Notes under the pieces: generated by a model
Databases searched by the model: none
What the model was told of the DNA's origin: nothing
Seen by the model: only the letters and a program-made list of their open reading frames with translations
Translations under genes and position numbers: made by a program
In this document: positions 4,849 to 5,133 of the stretch, piece after piece
Numbering within the stretch: the stretch's first letter is position 1
How the letters are laid out: the number at the start of each line of letters is the position of its first letter
Origin: an uncultured Eubacteriales bacterium
GTDB lineage: Bacteria; Bacillota_A; Clostridia; Christensenellales; Aristaeellaceae
Length of the DNA stretch: 5,133 nt
Assembly (NCBI GenBank): GCA_900321945.1
Contig: ONXY01000310.1
Span: 1-5,133 of the forward strand
Reading direction: 5' to 3'

Positions 4849-5133
4849 TTGAATATACGGACCTTTCGTCCTCTTCTTCCGGAGGATCTCCCCTGGCTGA
4901 ACCGGTGCCGGGACGCGGCGGATCATCCCTTTACGGCCCTGACCGGCGTCTCGCTGATCAGCTGGGCGCGGACGTACGGGCTGACCGTGGCCGGCGACGA
5001 CGATTTTTTCGTAATCCACAGCCGGCATGACGACGGGTATTACGCGCCCGTCGGAAGTCCGGAAAAGTGCGCGGCTTTCATGGAGAAAACCGCCGCGGAG
5101 GAAAAATCCGCCCGCTTCATGTACGTGAAGGAG
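4849..5133 (+). CDS. DUF2156-like protein, N-terminal part (cut by the right edge)
   Basis: An open frame of 95 codons starts at TTG (4849) and runs off the window. The protein begins MNIRTFRPLLPEDLPWLNRC, then has HPFTALTGVSLISWARTYGL, a DDDFFVIHS strand and a YYAPVGSPEKCAAFME segment. The order (first strand and helix, a T-x-L...W aromatic segment, a short beta hairpin, then YxxPVG) matches my memory of the start of DUF2156 proteins. These have a GNAT-related fold and include the lysyl-phosphatidylglycerol synthase C-terminal domain; clostridial stand-alone members have no fixed function. AAAGGA (4832-4837) is 11 bases before the TTG, and no in-frame ATG occurs until late in the fragment. 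The gap of 52 bases after the acetyltransferase has no terminator, so the two may share a transcript. Confidence 0.72.
   Translation, partial: MNIRTFRPLLPEDLPWLNRCRDAADHPFTALTGVSLISWARTYGLTVAGDDDFFVIHSRHDDGYYAPVGSPEKCAAFMEKTAAEEKSARFMYVKE

Overview
The window carries a ferrous-iron uptake locus from a GC-rich low-GC-clade relative (Bacillota, most likely class Clostridia). This placement is an inference. It rests on strong AAGGAG/AGGAGG ribosome binding sites, TTG start codons, a short clostridial-style DtxR/MntR regulator, a FeoA-FeoA-FeoB order and a small Cys-rich FeoB-associated protein. AT-rich promoters sit between GC-rich coding regions.

Layout. Minus strand, left edge: the first 14 codons of a possible gene (1-44), then a 121-residue metal-dependent DtxR/MntR-family repressor (104-469). 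Positions 470-662 are a divergent control region with two back-to-back sigma-A-type promoters. The plus-strand promoter has a 16-base operator filling its -35/-10 spacer and a second operator just past the predicted start site. Plus strand: feoA (663-875), a second feoA (891-1112), a short gap with a third operator copy (1129-1144), feoB (1177-3639), and a 57-residue membrane-anchored Cys-rich protein (3644-3817). A strong intrinsic terminator (3823-3864) closes the operon. A separate promoter then serves a GNAT-family acetyltransferase that starts at TTG (3936-4796). It is followed by the first 95 codons of a DUF2156-like protein, also starting at TTG (4849 to the right edge).

How it works together. 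The likely circuit is that the regulator, loaded with Fe2+ (or Mn2+), binds the GTTAG...CTAAY operators and shuts off feoA-feoA-feoB and the Cys-rich gene when metal is plentiful. When iron is scarce, the FeoB GTPase/permease is made and imports Fe2+, helped by the two SH3-like FeoA proteins. The Cys-rich protein lies 4 bases after feoB and belongs to the same transcript. The two downstream genes have their own promoter and no visible link to iron.

Nothing here is a wholly unknown system. The points most worth a second look are the three-operator layout, including the internal copy before feoB with the same -35/operator geometry as the main promoter; the mixed MntR/DtxR metal site of the regulator; and the large extracytoplasmic insertion in FeoB.
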